DNA of 64,000 nt. Source: Pyropia yezoensis (taxonomy: Eukaryota; Rhodophyta; Bangiophyceae; Bangiales; Bangiaceae). The notes beneath the pieces were generated by a model. The model had not been told where the DNA came from. It did not search any database and saw only the letters and a program-made list of their open reading frames with translations. The stretch is from assembly GCA_009829735.1 (NCBI GenBank), contig CM020618.1:6322882-6386881 (forward strand). Reading direction: 5' to 3'. The stretch's first letter is position 1; every line of letters begins with the position of its first letter. Positions 19,776 to 30,706 of the stretch are shown here, piece after piece. The translations under genes and the position numbers were made by a program.

Positions 19776-21285
19776 GGCGTGAGCTGCGGGTCGGCCGCCA
19801 CCTCGGCCGGCAACTCCGACAGGAGGTGCTTCGCCGGCAGGCGGGCCACCGCGCCGGAATGTTTTCGAAACGGCGTGTCAGGGGAGTTGGACGCGCGAGA
19901 GAAGGGTCCTATCCTCTTCGGCACAGCTTTAAGAGCGCCCAACCTAAGCCGCCTGTCGAGGTGGCGCACCTGTTCCACTCTGGTAGAAGACGAACGCCGC
20001 TTTGCCTCCACTCCCCACGCCCCACTCCAAGCCCGCACGCCCCACACTTTACGTACCCCCCCGTACCTCCAAGTCCCAACTCCCAAGCCCCCATCCCACA
20101 ATCGGGGCAAGCACGTGCATGGGTGACAATGTTTCGTTGTTCTGAGCTCTTCGAAGTAGCATCTCCAACGTGAGATGCCGCTCCCGCTACGCCTCGGTCA
20201 CGAGCTTCCCGCGGGGTAGGTTAGAAGCTTCCCGCGGGATAGCCCACGCCGCGACACCAGCCACGAAAGGGCCTCCAGAGCCACCTCTGCCTACAGCACG
20301 GTACACTTGCAAGGGCACCACGGCCAGAAGCCCCCGAAGCGTCCGCTGCTGCGGCAGGATTACTGCCGCCGACATAGCCACCACCGCGACCCCTCCGTCC
20401 CAATAGCACTGACGTTTGTGTGTAGGTCTTTTCACTTTCTTCTTTCTTTCTTTGCTAAGATGGTGGAGGGGGAGAGGTGGGGGGAAGGTGCAATTTTGCA
20501 TGTGGCGTGTCTCGTCGGTCTTGGTTCGGGCACTTGAGCTTCCGCGGGCAGAAAGAGGAGGGCCACGTGCGAGTGGGAGGAGGGTTGGGGGTCAACGCGT
20601 GAGGGGCGCGTAGGGAGGTTCGCGACGGCTTCTAACCCCGCTCGCTTCCTTGTCAATGTGGGGCAGGGGGATTGGAGATGGGGCTCTGCGTTGGTGAGCC
20701 CCGCTGGTGGCTGTGTGAGTCCGGCCTGCCTGCCTCTCACGCGCCACCATGCCACCGTGGCCGGCCGAGTGCGTGCTCACACCACAACACCCTCCCCGGA
20801 CCGCATCATCGACGTTCAAGCCGTAGGGGAGAGGAGGTACGGGGGTTGAAGGGGGTCCTGGGAGCGGGAGCTGTGCTGGTGGGGGCAGCGGGGAGGAGGA
20901 AAGGAGTGGTTGGCTCAAAGGCGGAGGGGCTAGATGAAGGAAGAGTAGGGGGGGGGGGTATGCCGTAGGCCAGCGTGTCCTGCGGGCCAGCACCTTATGC
21001 TGGGTCTGCAGCAATGGCGAGGGGGAGGAGGGCTTCTACACAGACTGCCTGCAGCGGGTGGGGGGGAGGGGGCAGAAGGTGGCCAGTGGCTGGCGATGCC
21101 CCCGGCTGTTGTTTCGAGAGGCTGTAGGCGGGCCTCTGGCCACGGCAGACTGCTGCGGGGACCTTCCCCTCGACGGCGCGTGGTGTGCGAAGGCACGAAC
21201 GGCGCAGGTTGCAGCAGGTCGGGCTCTCAGACCGTGCAAGTATCTCAACGGCCAAATTCCAATGAAGCATCGACAATAGACCTCA
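19776..21285. other. No confident gene
   Basis: AGCTTCCCGCGGG occurs twice at about 20200-20240. ORFs are short or low-complexity. Confidence 0.4.
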
Positions 21286-21516
21286 GTGAAAAAATCTGAT
21301 TGGCACGGGCGGCAGCGAGTTCGAGGCACGGGGGATGCCCTCCACGACGAGGGTACCACCCGTGCGTCGTCCTCTCCACCTCTGGGCTCTGACACGCTCG
21401 CGTGTCCTCACCCCTCCGACGCCAACCCCGCGCCTGAGCCGCCTGAGCCAGTCCACCTATCCACCAGAACCCCCCCCCCCCCCCCCCCCGGCCTCCGCCG
21501 GCGCGGGCCAGTCATC

Positions 21517-22227
21517 ATGACTTGTGGGATCTGTGGATTCGTTGGGCCGCCCCCCCACGACGCGCGTCGGTGTCCGCTGTCGGAGCGGCTTTGCCGGCAC
21601 TCGTTGCCGATCGACCACGATTTCTTCCTGGCATCACCTTGCATGACGCATAACTGCGTATGCAAGAAGGTCTGCACCACCTGTTACGCAGTTGGACACC
21701 AGACGCAGACGCAGTCCTTCGTCGCTGACCGCTGGCGGATGGGCGATGGATGGGCGATCACTCGCAAGACTCCTCGTCGCGGTGTCGAGGTACAAGATTT
21801 TGCGTGCCCCAAGATGACGGTCGGTCTCATGAATATCCTCATCCAAAGGGCCAAAACATCCGCAACGAACAGTGCGGTCCGACGGGCAGAGATGGACGCC
21901 GCCGCCGTCCAACTCCGTCAGAATTCGCTTCAATCTGCGCTGGGCGATCTCAAGGGCATCGTCGTCGTCCTCGAGGCGCAGGGGAGCCCGGCGGCCCTGT
22001 GGGATGGGCCCAATCGACCTGCGTTTGATGCTCTGACCGCCGGGATTGATGACGGTGCCGTCACCGCGAATCTTCGGGCGGCGGCGGCGACGGAGGACCA
22101 GACGGGGCTGGAACCCGTTGAGACCTCCGTTGGGGGTGCCATGTCGGCGGCGCTGTCAACTGACGAGGGTGAGCCGTCGCCTCGTCCCAGTCGGATCCAG
22201 GACTACGAGGCGGCCATAGCCCGGTAG
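21517..22227 (+). CDS. Zinc-knuckle-like Cys-rich protein of unknown role
   Basis: From the ATG at 21517 the product has 236 residues; the frame is open from 21286, through a 20-C run at 21470-21489. The first 65 residues hold CGICGFVGPPPHDARRC, a CX2C...HX4C zinc-knuckle-like pattern, then HNCVCKKVCTTCYAVGHQT, whose CX2CX3GH core resembles CCHC knuckles. The middle contains helical, charged segments (NILIQRAKTSATNSAVRRAEMD, QNSLQSALGDLKGIVVVLEAQ) and the end is acidic. CCHC knuckles bind nucleic acid and occur in gag proteins, but no protease or polymerase follows here. It could be a domesticated or degraded transposon protein. Unknown family. Confidence 0.5.
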   Translation: MTCGICGFVGPPPHDARRCPLSERLCRHSLPIDHDFFLASPCMTHNCVCKKVCTTCYAVGHQTQTQSFVADRWRMGDGWAITRKTPRRGVEVQDFACPKMTVGLMNILIQRAKTSATNSAVRRAEMDAAAVQLRQNSLQSALGDLKGIVVVLEAQGSPAALWDGPNRPAFDALTAGIDDGAVTANLRAAAATEDQTGLEPVETSVGGAMSAALSTDEGEPSPRPSRIQDYEAAIAR

Positions 22228-22504
22228 CGGACGCGAGCGGGAATGCCCTCTCGAGCGGCATCTCGGAAGGAAGGCCTTGCAGCCACCCGTACGCCTCGGC
22301 CCGTTTCTGCCTCGCCAAGGGCCCCAGCCGTTGCGGCGGTCGCGAGCCGTCTTGCGGTCTCTCGGACACAACGTGGATGAGCCCGTCGAGGAGCTTACGC
22401 CTAGTGCATGGCCCGCGGGTACGCGTGAGGCCTTCTCCTCTCCGCTTCCCCATTTTTTTAGCGCGTCATTTTCACGCCTGTCGCCCGTTCTGGTTGCCCA
22501 CCGC

Positions 22505-22762
22505 ATGTCTCTCTCTTTGTTTTGCGCGTCTGACCTCGAGGGTGCGGATGGGCGCTTGACGGCGTTTTTTGTCGAGGGTGCGACTCGCCTCCACGTGGGT
22601 GGGTTTCTTTTGTTGTCGGGCAGTGTTTCTGCAGCTCAGGTGGCCAACTGGTTATGCTGCGACATCCCTTCGGATGAGCAGCCGTCGATGCTGCCCAGCG
22701 TTGCGGCAGCTGTCCAGAAGGTGCATGCTGTGGCGAGTGGCGCGGCAGCGTCGTCTGTGTAG
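22505..22762 (+). CDS. Small ORF of unknown function
   Basis: This 85-codon ORF follows a pyrimidine-rich stretch containing a T run. Its product (MSLSLFCASDLEGADGRLTA...) has no low-complexity bias, and its composition is closer to a real protein than the shadows around it. It lies 277 bases after the zinc-knuckle-like ORF on the same strand and could be part of the same element or transcript. No motif is recognised. Confidence 0.3.
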   Translation: MSLSLFCASDLEGADGRLTAFFVEGATRLHVGGFLLLSGSVSAAQVANWLCCDIPSDEQPSMLPSVAAAVQKVHAVASGAAASSV

Positions 22763-22856
22763 CTTGGTTTTTTATTTTATGCTCATGCTCATTGGTCGCC
22801 TGCACGACATCTTCTGCAGTTGTTGACTTGTTCTCCCTATGGTGTCGCCCCTAGCC

Positions 22857-25800
22857 TCAGGCCGCCGCCGCCGCCGCGGCAAGGGCGGCGAGTGCGTCCC
22901 CCCCCCCCCCCACGCTCCGCCTATGGTCCGCGTCCACGGGGCTGTCCACGAGCAGCGTCGCGCCGCCGCGGGGCAGCGCCACCCGCACCACCGCTGCCGC
23001 CGCCGCGGCCGGCGCCGCCCCTGCCCCCCCCCCGCGCCGGTTCTTCACGTCATACAGGGTGGAGGTGATGGCGGCCGCGGTGCCGCCGGGCGCCGCCGCT
23101 GACAGCACTGACACACGCCGCCGGGGGTGGCCGTCGCTCTCGACGGCCACGTCTACCGCGGGCGACGGCGGAACGCCGCCGTGGTTGCCGCTGCCTCCCC
23201 GCCGCGGCGCCGAGTGGAGGAGTGTAAAGGTGCGATTGCCCCCGCCCGCGGCGGCGGGTACCGTCACCCGCAGGCTGGCCGTCGCGCCGCCGTCATTGCC
23301 GCCACAGCCGTCGCCGGCGGCGGGGGTGTAGATGACGGCCAACGCGGGCGTTGCGGCGGCGGCGGCGGTTAGCCCCACCTCCACCACCGCGTAGTAGGCG
23401 GTGCCCCGCGGGTAGACGGGCGGCGTCCGGGCTGGCGGCACGACCGGGGCGTCCAGCAGGGCGACCAGCCGGCGGTCGGCGAGCGCCACCTCGGTCGCGA
23501 CCGCGTTGCGGTCCCGCTGGGTGCCAGCGCCCGTCAGCCGCCGCACATCGGGCAGGTTGGTGGCCACGAGGCGGAGCGTCAGCAGGGACTGCCCAAACCG
23601 CCACGCCCGCCCGCCCGCCCGCCCGCGCGACCGACGGCGGCGCTGCTGGGGAGCGGCCGGAGCGTCGTGTGCAGCCCCCCGCCGTCTGCACAGCCGCTGG
23701 GAAGGACGCCCGCGCCGACGCGCAGCCGCACGCCCACCCCAAACGCAGCCGCCCCACCGCCGCCGTCGTCGTCATGGTCGTCGACGCCGCCTTCCGCCAC
23801 ACTCACCGCCAGGTCGCCGACCAGCCGGTCGGGGAGGGACACCCACAGCTGGCGGGCGGCCCAGCCGGGGGCGGCGGGCCCGCCGACGGGCCCCGTGCCG
23901 ACGCCGCCGAGGCCGTGCGACGCGGCAAGGCCGCCGACGGCGCGGCCAACCACCACCCGCACGGCCGGCGCGGGCGGGGGCGGCGCCACGTGCGCGGCGG
24001 AGGTGCGCTACGTGCCCTCCCCCGCCGCGGCCGGCTCCGTCCACAGCAGCGGGTAGGCGGCGAGGAGCGCTGCCTCGCGCGGCAACCCGGCGGCCGCCCC
24101 CGGGGCCGCCGCCACCAGCGCCCCCGCGTTCGTCTGGGGGCCAGGCCGCCCTGCGCCGTCGGCGGTCACGTCCCGCCCCGCGAGGCCGGTCATGACGCGG
24201 CCGTGCCGCCCGCGGGGGCCGCCCGGGCCCGCGTCGGCAAGCGTCTGCCCGTCGGGCACGGCGGGGCACGCGGTGGCCGCGGCGGCCACGTCCGTCGCGG
24301 GCAGCCCCGCTTGCAGCAGCGCGTCGGCCCAGGCACCCAGCAGCACGTCGGGGCGAGGGGACAGCGCCAGGTTGCACCCCGCCGCGGTGACGGTCACGTC
24401 GGCGGGCAGGACGGCGGCGGCGGCGCCCCGGCGGCTGGCATCGCGGATGGTCGCGAGCGTGGCCAAGCCAACGGTGTGGGCGTTCCACACGTCGGAGCCC
24501 GCGTTAGGCCACTGCGCCTTCCACGATGGGGAGGAAGCCTACTCGGGGACGCCCCCCACCGCGGTGAGGGCGGTCGCGTACCACGCCGCCGACGCGGCGA
24601 TTTCCGCCCGCGCGTCGACGCACGGCGGCGGCCGCCCCTCCCCGCCGCCGTCGTCGTTGCCGCCACCGCCGCCGCCACCGCCGCCGCCGCCGCCGCCATC
24701 GTCACCGCACCCCCCAGCGAGCACCCAGTAGGAAGCGAGGAACGCCACATTGATGGCGTGGTAGACGGGCACCTCATGGGCGGCGCCAATGTACGGCCAC
24801 GCCCCCCCCTCCTGGCGGACCGCCGCCACCCCCCGGGCCAGTGCGGCCGCATCGGCGGCGGCGGTGGCCGCGGCGGCCGCCACCCCTGTGGCCGCCAGCA
24901 GCGCGGCCGACGCCCGAAACGTGACGGCAAGCCCCAGGTCCCGGTTGACATACGCCGCACGCCCCGCGGTGGGGCGCCAGGTACCCCACGCGGCGGCCGT
25001 GGCGGCCGCCCAGCGGTCCGGCCAGCGGCGCCACGGGGCCGGTGAACCCGGCGGGAAAGGAGGTGACGAGCACGGCGCCGGCGGTCAGGGTGTCGGCGAG
25101 GGCGACGAAGTCATCGTACACCCGGCCAGTGATGGCCAGGTCCGCCGCGGCCGTCGCGGCGGCGGCCGCCGATGCCGCCACAGACGCTGTTGCCGCTGTG
25201 GACGCTGCCGCCACCGCCGACGCGGACGCTGCCGCCGCGGCGGCGGTGTAGCAATATGGTTGGCCGTATTGTGACCCTAATATTGGGGGGCTACTTCTAA
25301 TCCTTAACTTTCAATTTGAGAGTCCGTACTGGTCACGGTATCTATAAGTTACGTACGACCAGAGGGACTTGCATCTTGGGGTGGAGGGTAGTTAGTAGTG
25401 TCTCCGAGGGTTTATAACGAGGGGGCCAGTGGCAAATCCACCGCCGGCCAAGGCAGAACAACAAACCCCTCCCATTTGGGCTCCCATCTTGGTCCCGTGG
25501 CTTGCGCTCCAAGGACAGCAACCTTGGCCTCCCGGTGACGTTGGTGCCGATCCCCCTTGGTGAGTGTTCCCAGAGAGTGGACGTGCGACGGATTCCTATT
25601 GTGCTACAGGCGGCCACCACCTCGGCCTCCTCCTCGGCGTCTCCGGCGGCGGCGGCGGCGGTGGCGGCCGCCCACAGGGCGCCCCGCCCGAGGGTGACAA
25701 GCGCAAGCGTGTGCGCGTCGACGGCGGCGGCGGCACGGCCAAACGCCTCGCCGGGGGCCAGCCCCGGCACCGCCCCCGCGGTGGCCCCGTTGGCGGCCAA

Positions 25801-25877
25801 AAGCGCCCAGACGCGCGCGGCGGCTGCGGCGGAGCGCAGGGCGCGGACGTCCAGGTCAGGGATGGCCAGGCCGGCCA

Positions 25878-25918
<41 letters not shown>

Positions 25919-26286
25919 GCCGCGCGGGTGCGGGGCAGCACGAAGCCGCCGTCCCCCGCGGGGGGCACCCGCCCGCGCAGGTCCCCCAGCCGGCGGAGAA
26001 GGGCGGCGTGGTAGGGGTTGTCCCCCCGCCCGGCCGCCGGGGGCATACTCCAGAGGGTCCCCCCGGCGGCCGGGGGTGCCCACACCCCCGCCGGCGCCGC
26101 GGCGGGAGCCGTCGCCGATGCGGTCGCCGCGGCGGCAGCGTCGGTCCAGCCTGCGGCGGCCAGGCTGGCCACCGTCTGCCTGCGCGACGCCGCGATTGCC
26201 GCCCCCACCCCGGGGGGGGGCGGCGCCCCGGCCTCTATAAACGCCGCCGCGGGGGGGGGGGACGGTGGGAAGGGGGGTGGTGGTGG

Positions 26287-26320
<34 letters not shown>

Positions 26321-26446
26321 CGACGCCGCCGCGGCCTCTGGAAATGGCGCCGCGGGGACGGCGGCGGCGCCGGCGGCGACGGCCACGGCGGCGGCGACGG
26401 GGGCAGTCACGGCCAGTGCCAGCAGGCAGTTGCAGCGGCCGGCCAT
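22857..26446 (-). pseudogene. Large putative secreted protein, interrupted by a solo LTR and several frame breaks
   Basis: The ATG at 26446 begins MAGRCNCLLALAVTAPVAAA, a good signal-peptide candidate. Protein-like segments follow on the minus strand down to 22857: WTDAAAA..., NPYHAALLRRLGDLRG, RVYDDFVALADTLTAGAVLV, YVNRDLGLAVTFRAS, GGAWPYIGAAHEVPVYHAINVAF, DVWNAHTVGLATLATIRDA, and a beta-rich C-terminal part (AYYAVVEVGLT, NRTFTLLHSAP). The family is not recognised; helical, then beta-rich order is compatible with an extracellular enzyme, but that is speculation. Breaks: a C run at about 26250-26261, the solo LTR (25247-25608), one near 25010-25030, TAG at 24539-24541 and 24008-24010, and a GGGC tandem repeat near 23605-23630. 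Removing the LTR and one duplicate leaves the frame unbroken across that site. Some breaks may be sequencing errors. Confidence 0.5.
25247..25608 (+). mobile_element. Solo LTR of the B family
   Basis: The 362-bp sequence begins TGTAGCAATATGG and ends ATTGTGCTACA. It closely matches the LTRs of element B and copy B'. It is flanked by the same five bases, GGCGG, at 25242-25246 and 25609-25613. A TATA-like TCTATAAGTT lies in the first half, and TTTATAACGAG follows about 75 bases later. No internal element sequence remains, so it results from LTR-LTR recombination. Confidence 0.92.
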
Positions 26447-26686
26447 GATGGCCGCCCGCCGCGACAGTGGCGCCGGCGACGGCGCCGCCGCCGCGGCGGC
26501 CGGCACGGCGGCAGGCGGTAGGGGGGGCGGCCGGCGGGGCCTCCAGCCGCCGACGGGGGGAGGGAGGGCGCGCCGGATGGAAGGGCGAACGGGTGAGGAG
26601 GGCGGGGTGCGTCGGTGGAGTGCCCGCCGCGCCCGCCCGTGGGGGCCACCACTCCCTTTTCCCCACCGGCGGCCACTGTACTACGT
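26447..26686. other. Upstream region of the putative secreted-protein gene
   Basis: GC-rich, with no recognised promoter motif or gene. Confidence 0.3.
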
Positions 26687-26738
26687 AGCCGCCACGGCGG
26701 CGGCGGCGGCAGCGGCGGCGGCGGCGGCAGCGGCGGCG

Positions 26739-26771
<33 letters not shown>

Positions 26772-27215
26772 GCGGTGGTGGTGGTCTCCGCGGATGCCAC
26801 AGACAGGGGGCACGACGGCCACGGCGCGCGCCCCCCGCGCGTCACGTGCCGCAGACCGTGGCCGCGGCGGCGGCTCGCGCACCCCCGCGGTGCCGGTGTT
26901 TTCCCAGTCCCGGCTGGGGGTTGGAGGGAGGCGGGGGGAGGAAGCGGAGGGGGTAGCGGGGGAGGGCAGGGGCGGGCGCCGGCTCGCCGTCGCCCGCCCC
27001 CCTGCTCCCGTCCACCGCCTCCCCGACGGCGGCACGGCCCACCCAGGAGAGATGACCGGCGGGGCTAGGGACGCAGGCACGTCAAGAGGTGGGGGGGGCG
27101 ACGGCAGGGGGGGGGGGGGGGGGGGGGGGGCGACGCAAGCCCCAGCCGCCACGGCGGCGGCGGCGGCAGCAGCGGCGGCGGCAGCGGCGGCAGCGGCGGC
27201 GGCAGCGGCGGCAGC

Positions 27216-27249
<34 letters not shown>

Positions 27250-27820
27250 GTGGTGGTCTCCGCGGATGCCACAGACAGGGGGCACGACGGCCACGGCGCG
27301 CGCCCCCCGCGCGTCACGTGCCGCAGACCGTGGCCGCGGCGGCGGCTCGCGCACCCCCGCGGTGCCGGTGTTTTCCCAGTCCCGGCTGGGGGTGGGAGGG
27401 GGGGGGGGGGAGGAAGCGGAGGGGGTAGGGGGGGAGGGCAGGGGCGGGCGCCGGCTCGCCGTCGCCCGCCCCCCTGCTCCCGTCCACCGCCTCCCCGACG
27501 GCGGCACGGCCCACTCAGGAGAGATGACCGGCGGGGCAAGGGACGCAGGCACGTCCAGGGGTGGGGGGGGGCGACCGCAGGGCGGGGGGGGGGGGGGGGG
27601 GGCGACGCAAACCCCAGCCGCCACGGCGGCGGCGGCGGGGGCGGGGGCGACGCAAATTCCAGCCGCCACGGCGGCGGCGGCGGGGGGGGGGGCGACGCAA
27701 TCCCCAGCCGCCACGGCGGCGGCGGCGGCAGCAGCGGCGGCGGCAGCGGCGGCAGCGGCGGCGGCAGCGGCGGCGGCGGCGGTAGTGGTGGTCGCCGCGG
27801 ATGCCACAGACAGGGGGCAC
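26687..27820. repeat. Tandem duplication containing CGG/CAG-rich triplet arrays
   Basis: A block containing GGATGCCACAGACAGGGGGC followed by about 300 bases of unique sequence recurs 472 bases later (26792 and 27264), with a few differences in homopolymer length. The first 20 bases occur again at 27799. Arrays of GGCGGCGGCGGCAGC separate the copies. The arrays encode poly-Ala or poly-Gly in several frames on both strands; I do not assign a gene. Element A begins directly after the last copy. Confidence 0.75.
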
Positions 27821-28289
27821 TGTGGCAGTATTGACCCCCAGGTAGGGGGGCAACACGTGCCATGCAAGGGGCGGCAGGCCACTAGCCTGATCCGTTCCTC
27901 CCCCTGCATTTGGGTCCATATTCCCTAAGTTTGGGATAGTTAGCTTAGTAGTAAATCCAACTTGGATTTGAGGGTTTTCTGCATTTATCGTCTTGAATTT
28001 TCGTGTGGCCCGGTGGGCAGGTGCTGGGGTGGGAGACTCTGAGTGGCGAGATTCTGAGGGGACCCTGGGGGGATAAGGGGAGGGACAGCGGGGCTTGGCC
28101 CTGCGTCCCCGTCCCGACCAAGAAACTGTTGGACCACACACCATCTTCTTGTTTGTCAGTGGGGGGTTTGCCCCACAACAGGGACAGAGTGTGTGCGACT
28201 TGCACTTCTTCCGGTTCCCCGGACACGGGAGGCAGCCCTTGTACACCGCCCAAACTTGGGTGTCGTGTGTGCAAGTGGTTTTTGCCACA
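27821..28289 (+). repeat. 5' LTR of element A
   Basis: It begins TGTGGCAGTATTG and ends GTTTTTGCCACA. Comparing it by eye with 47571-48039 I find a single difference, near 28250 (CCAAAC against CCCAAC). Confidence 0.93.
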
Positions 28290-28291
28290 TT

Positions 28292-28310
28292 TGGTGGAGC
28301 AGCAGGGGAC
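28292..28310 (+). promoter_or_regulatory. Primer-binding site of element A
   Basis: TGGTGGAGCAGCAGGGGAC follows the LTR after two bases. It starts with TGG, complementary to a tRNA CCA end. The same sequence follows the 5' LTR of element B on the other strand. It is not the common initiator-Met site; the tRNA is not identified. Confidence 0.75.
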
Positions 28311-28408
28311 AGAGGTAAACTTTACCTCCGGGTGCACCCGGGTGTAGGGGGCTCTCTGTCCCAGAGGAGCGGTGGACTTAGACCGTGTCATACGGATCGT
28401 CAGCCAAC

Positions 28409-29756
28409 ATGGCTAGTTCGGACCCCCAGTCGTCCGGGGAGTACACGGGTGACGCACGTACTTCAGTGCCTTTGAATACTGGTGAGACACAGAGAAGTTT
28501 ACCTGGGGTCGCAGAGGGACGAGAGGTCCCTCAAGCCAGCAGGACTGGAAGTGCGGGCGGGCAACAGGCCACCCCAACTCAGTCGGGAGTTAACTCGGGT
28601 GACACTTCTGATGTGGGTGGGCCGAAGTCTGGCCACCGTGTGGTACACTCAACGGGAACGTCCCAAGGGGTGACGACTGTCCCCGCGGGTTCCACTCCGG
28701 TTGCAGCCAACTTTGGCTTGGAGCCATCGCCAACTAGGCTTTCGGAGGACGGCGGACCTCCGTTGGTCGGCGATGGGCTCGCGCCCATGCCCCCGGCTGA
28801 GACCCCTGAGGAACGTGGTTACCCCTCAGGTGGACTCCCGGAGGCGGACCGAGACTCAACTGGAGTCGTCAATCCACTCCTCGCGGAAACTGTCCGTCGG
28901 GAGGCGACGAATGTGTTGCGGCAGACTTTGCCGGACCTGGTGGTCACGATGACGAATACAATTCTGAATCAGATTGTGGCGAGTTGGCCAGGTGGCCTTA
29001 ATGTCCAGACCGGATCGGGGCTTTCGAGCCCGCAGGCGCCAGGGGAATCCCTCCTCACGCCTACCTCTGGTCGCCCCGAACAGGGGGCGACACCTGTGAC
29101 TCCCAACGAGGGAGCCACACCATACTCGGTGGGGCGTACGCCCTTCATGTGGGAGTTCCCCCCGGAAACGCCGGCGGCTACACCAAGCGCGCCGCGCCGG
29201 ACTACAGGCACTGAGGGTGAACTTACCCCAGTGCCACAGCGGCTGTTCCCTCAACGTGAGGTGCCGCCCAAGATCCAGGTAGCCAACCCGGTCTACCAGA
29301 GGATCTTTGACTGTGAGACCTACGCCCTCCACAATAGGTCGGTGGCGTATGGTCCTGACCAGGCCCGAGCCATGGGCCGTGCTAAGATGAATGCACTTCA
29401 CTCTTTTGGGCACAAAGCGGAGTGGGATGGAACTCCCCCCCTCCGTGTCTTTGAGTTCCTACGTCGTTTCACAAAAGCCTGTGACGACAATGCCATAAGT
29501 GAAGGCATGGCTTTCTACATGCTACAGGAGTTTACGAAGGGAGACCTGCGGACAGAACTTATGTCCGTCATGCCCAGCTCCTCAAGTGGAGGCGCTGGTG
29601 AGGTGACGTCCTATTTGGAGCTCGTCAACTGGTTGTTGAGAGCCATGGTTGATGAAGCGGCGCTGGCTTCTCAAGTCGAGGAGTTTACGCAAGCCGATCA
29701 GGACGAGGCTGAGGACAAGTTGTCCTTTGCGGAGCGAGTCCGTAAGCTCAACAATC
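28409..29756 (+). pseudogene. Element A gag, first part (interrupted by element B)
   Basis: Gag forms the particle shell. The first ATG in frame is 28409 (MASSDPQSSGEYTG). The first 270 residues are Pro/Gly/Thr/Ser-rich. A capsid-like helical region follows with PKIQVANPVYQRIF, FLRRFTKACDDNAIS and FYMLQEFTKGDLRTELMSVMP, typical of retrotransposon gag. The frame is open to KLNN, where element B begins, and continues in the same frame at 40584 when B and one CAATC are disregarded. The coding sequence itself shows no stop up to that point. Confidence 0.85.
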
Positions 29757-30119
29757 TGTAGCACAATAGGGATCCGTCGCGCGTCCACTCTCAGGGAACA
29801 CTCACCAAGGGGGATCGGCACCAACGTCACCGGGAGGCCAAGGTTGCTGTCCTTGGAGCGCAAGCCACGGGACCAAGATGGGAGCCCAAATGGGAGGGGT
29901 TTGTTGTTCTACCTTGGCCGGCGGTGGATTCGCCACCGGCCCCCTCGTTATAAACCCTCGGAGACACTACTAACTACCCTTCACCCCAAGATGCAAGTCC
30001 CTCTGGTCATACGTAACTTATAGATACCGTGACCAGTACGAACTATCAAATTGAAAGTTAAGGGTTAGAAGTAGCCCCCCTGATATTAGGGTCACAATAC
30101 GGACAACCTTATTGCTACA
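29757..30119 (-). repeat. 3' LTR of element B
   Basis: Read on the minus strand it begins TGTAGCAATAAGG and ends GTGCTACA. By eye it differs from the 5' LTR at four positions of 363. Confidence 0.93.
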
Positions 30120-30132
30120 TATCCCCCCCTTA
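30120..30132 (-). promoter_or_regulatory. Polypurine tract of element B
   Basis: On the minus strand, TAAGGGGGGGATA directly precedes the 3' LTR. It would prime plus-strand DNA synthesis. The same sequence precedes the 3' LTR of B' at 60547. Confidence 0.8.
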
Positions 30133-30706
30133 GATTCGGCCCGTCCTCGGGTCGAGTTGCATTCGGGATACCGAATGTAAGTGGGTCGCGTGACCGTTTA
30201 CCCGTCGGGTGGGGCTTTGCGCCCCGTCGCGACAGACACCCCTTTTCGAGGTTGTCTCAGGGGGGTGCCCCCCTTTGCGTGGTACACACACATGATCCGT
30301 TTTCCGGACCGTTAAATTCCCGATGCGGGTTGCTGTTCACGCCCCCCCTTTCCGAGGGGTGGTGCAAGCGGATCCGCCACCAGGTGCCTGGTGGTAGGGG
30401 GGCCCCTCTCGTGTGGACGATTGAGTGGGGGGCGGGGGCTGCCCGCGTTGCGTGGGGGCGGTTGGGGGTGACCCCCCTTACTTACCCCGTGTGTGGGTGT
30501 GGCCCCGTCCCGCCCAGGTGCCTGGGTGGAGCGCGGTTGTAGCCCCGTGGGGCGCGGGTCGACCCGCGTGCCTGCGGCGCTTCTCGTGGCCGTTTGTGGT
30601 CATAAGCGCGGGTGTCCGCGCTTCCCTGGCTCGTCCCGGTTATCCCACCGTACCGGGTTGTAGCCGTCGACGGCTTGTGGGCGCGGGGGATTCCGCACCC
30701 GTTATC
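30133..30706. other. Leader between the 3' LTR of B and its antisense ORF
   Basis: This is about 570 bases between the LTR and the antisense ORF start. It is conserved in B' (about 59989-60534). It should hold the promoter and leader of the antisense ORF; I see no clear TATA box, so an antisense promoter in the LTR is also possible. Confidence 0.5.

Noticed and set aside
12589-24541. Several in-frame TAG codons suggesting that TAG might be read as an amino acid
   Set aside because: Other breaks are TGA, TAA or frameshifts, they lie in transposon or damaged genes, and apparently intact genes such as the PspA-like one end at TAG.
22857-26446. Polysaccharide lyase assignment for the secreted-protein gene
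   Set aside because: A helical part followed by a beta-rich part is suggestive, but no family-specific motif was recognised.
26235-27863. Large minus-strand ORF across the triplet arrays
   Set aside because: Mostly Pro/Arg/Ala runs generated by the duplicated CGG arrays; no non-repetitive coding signal.
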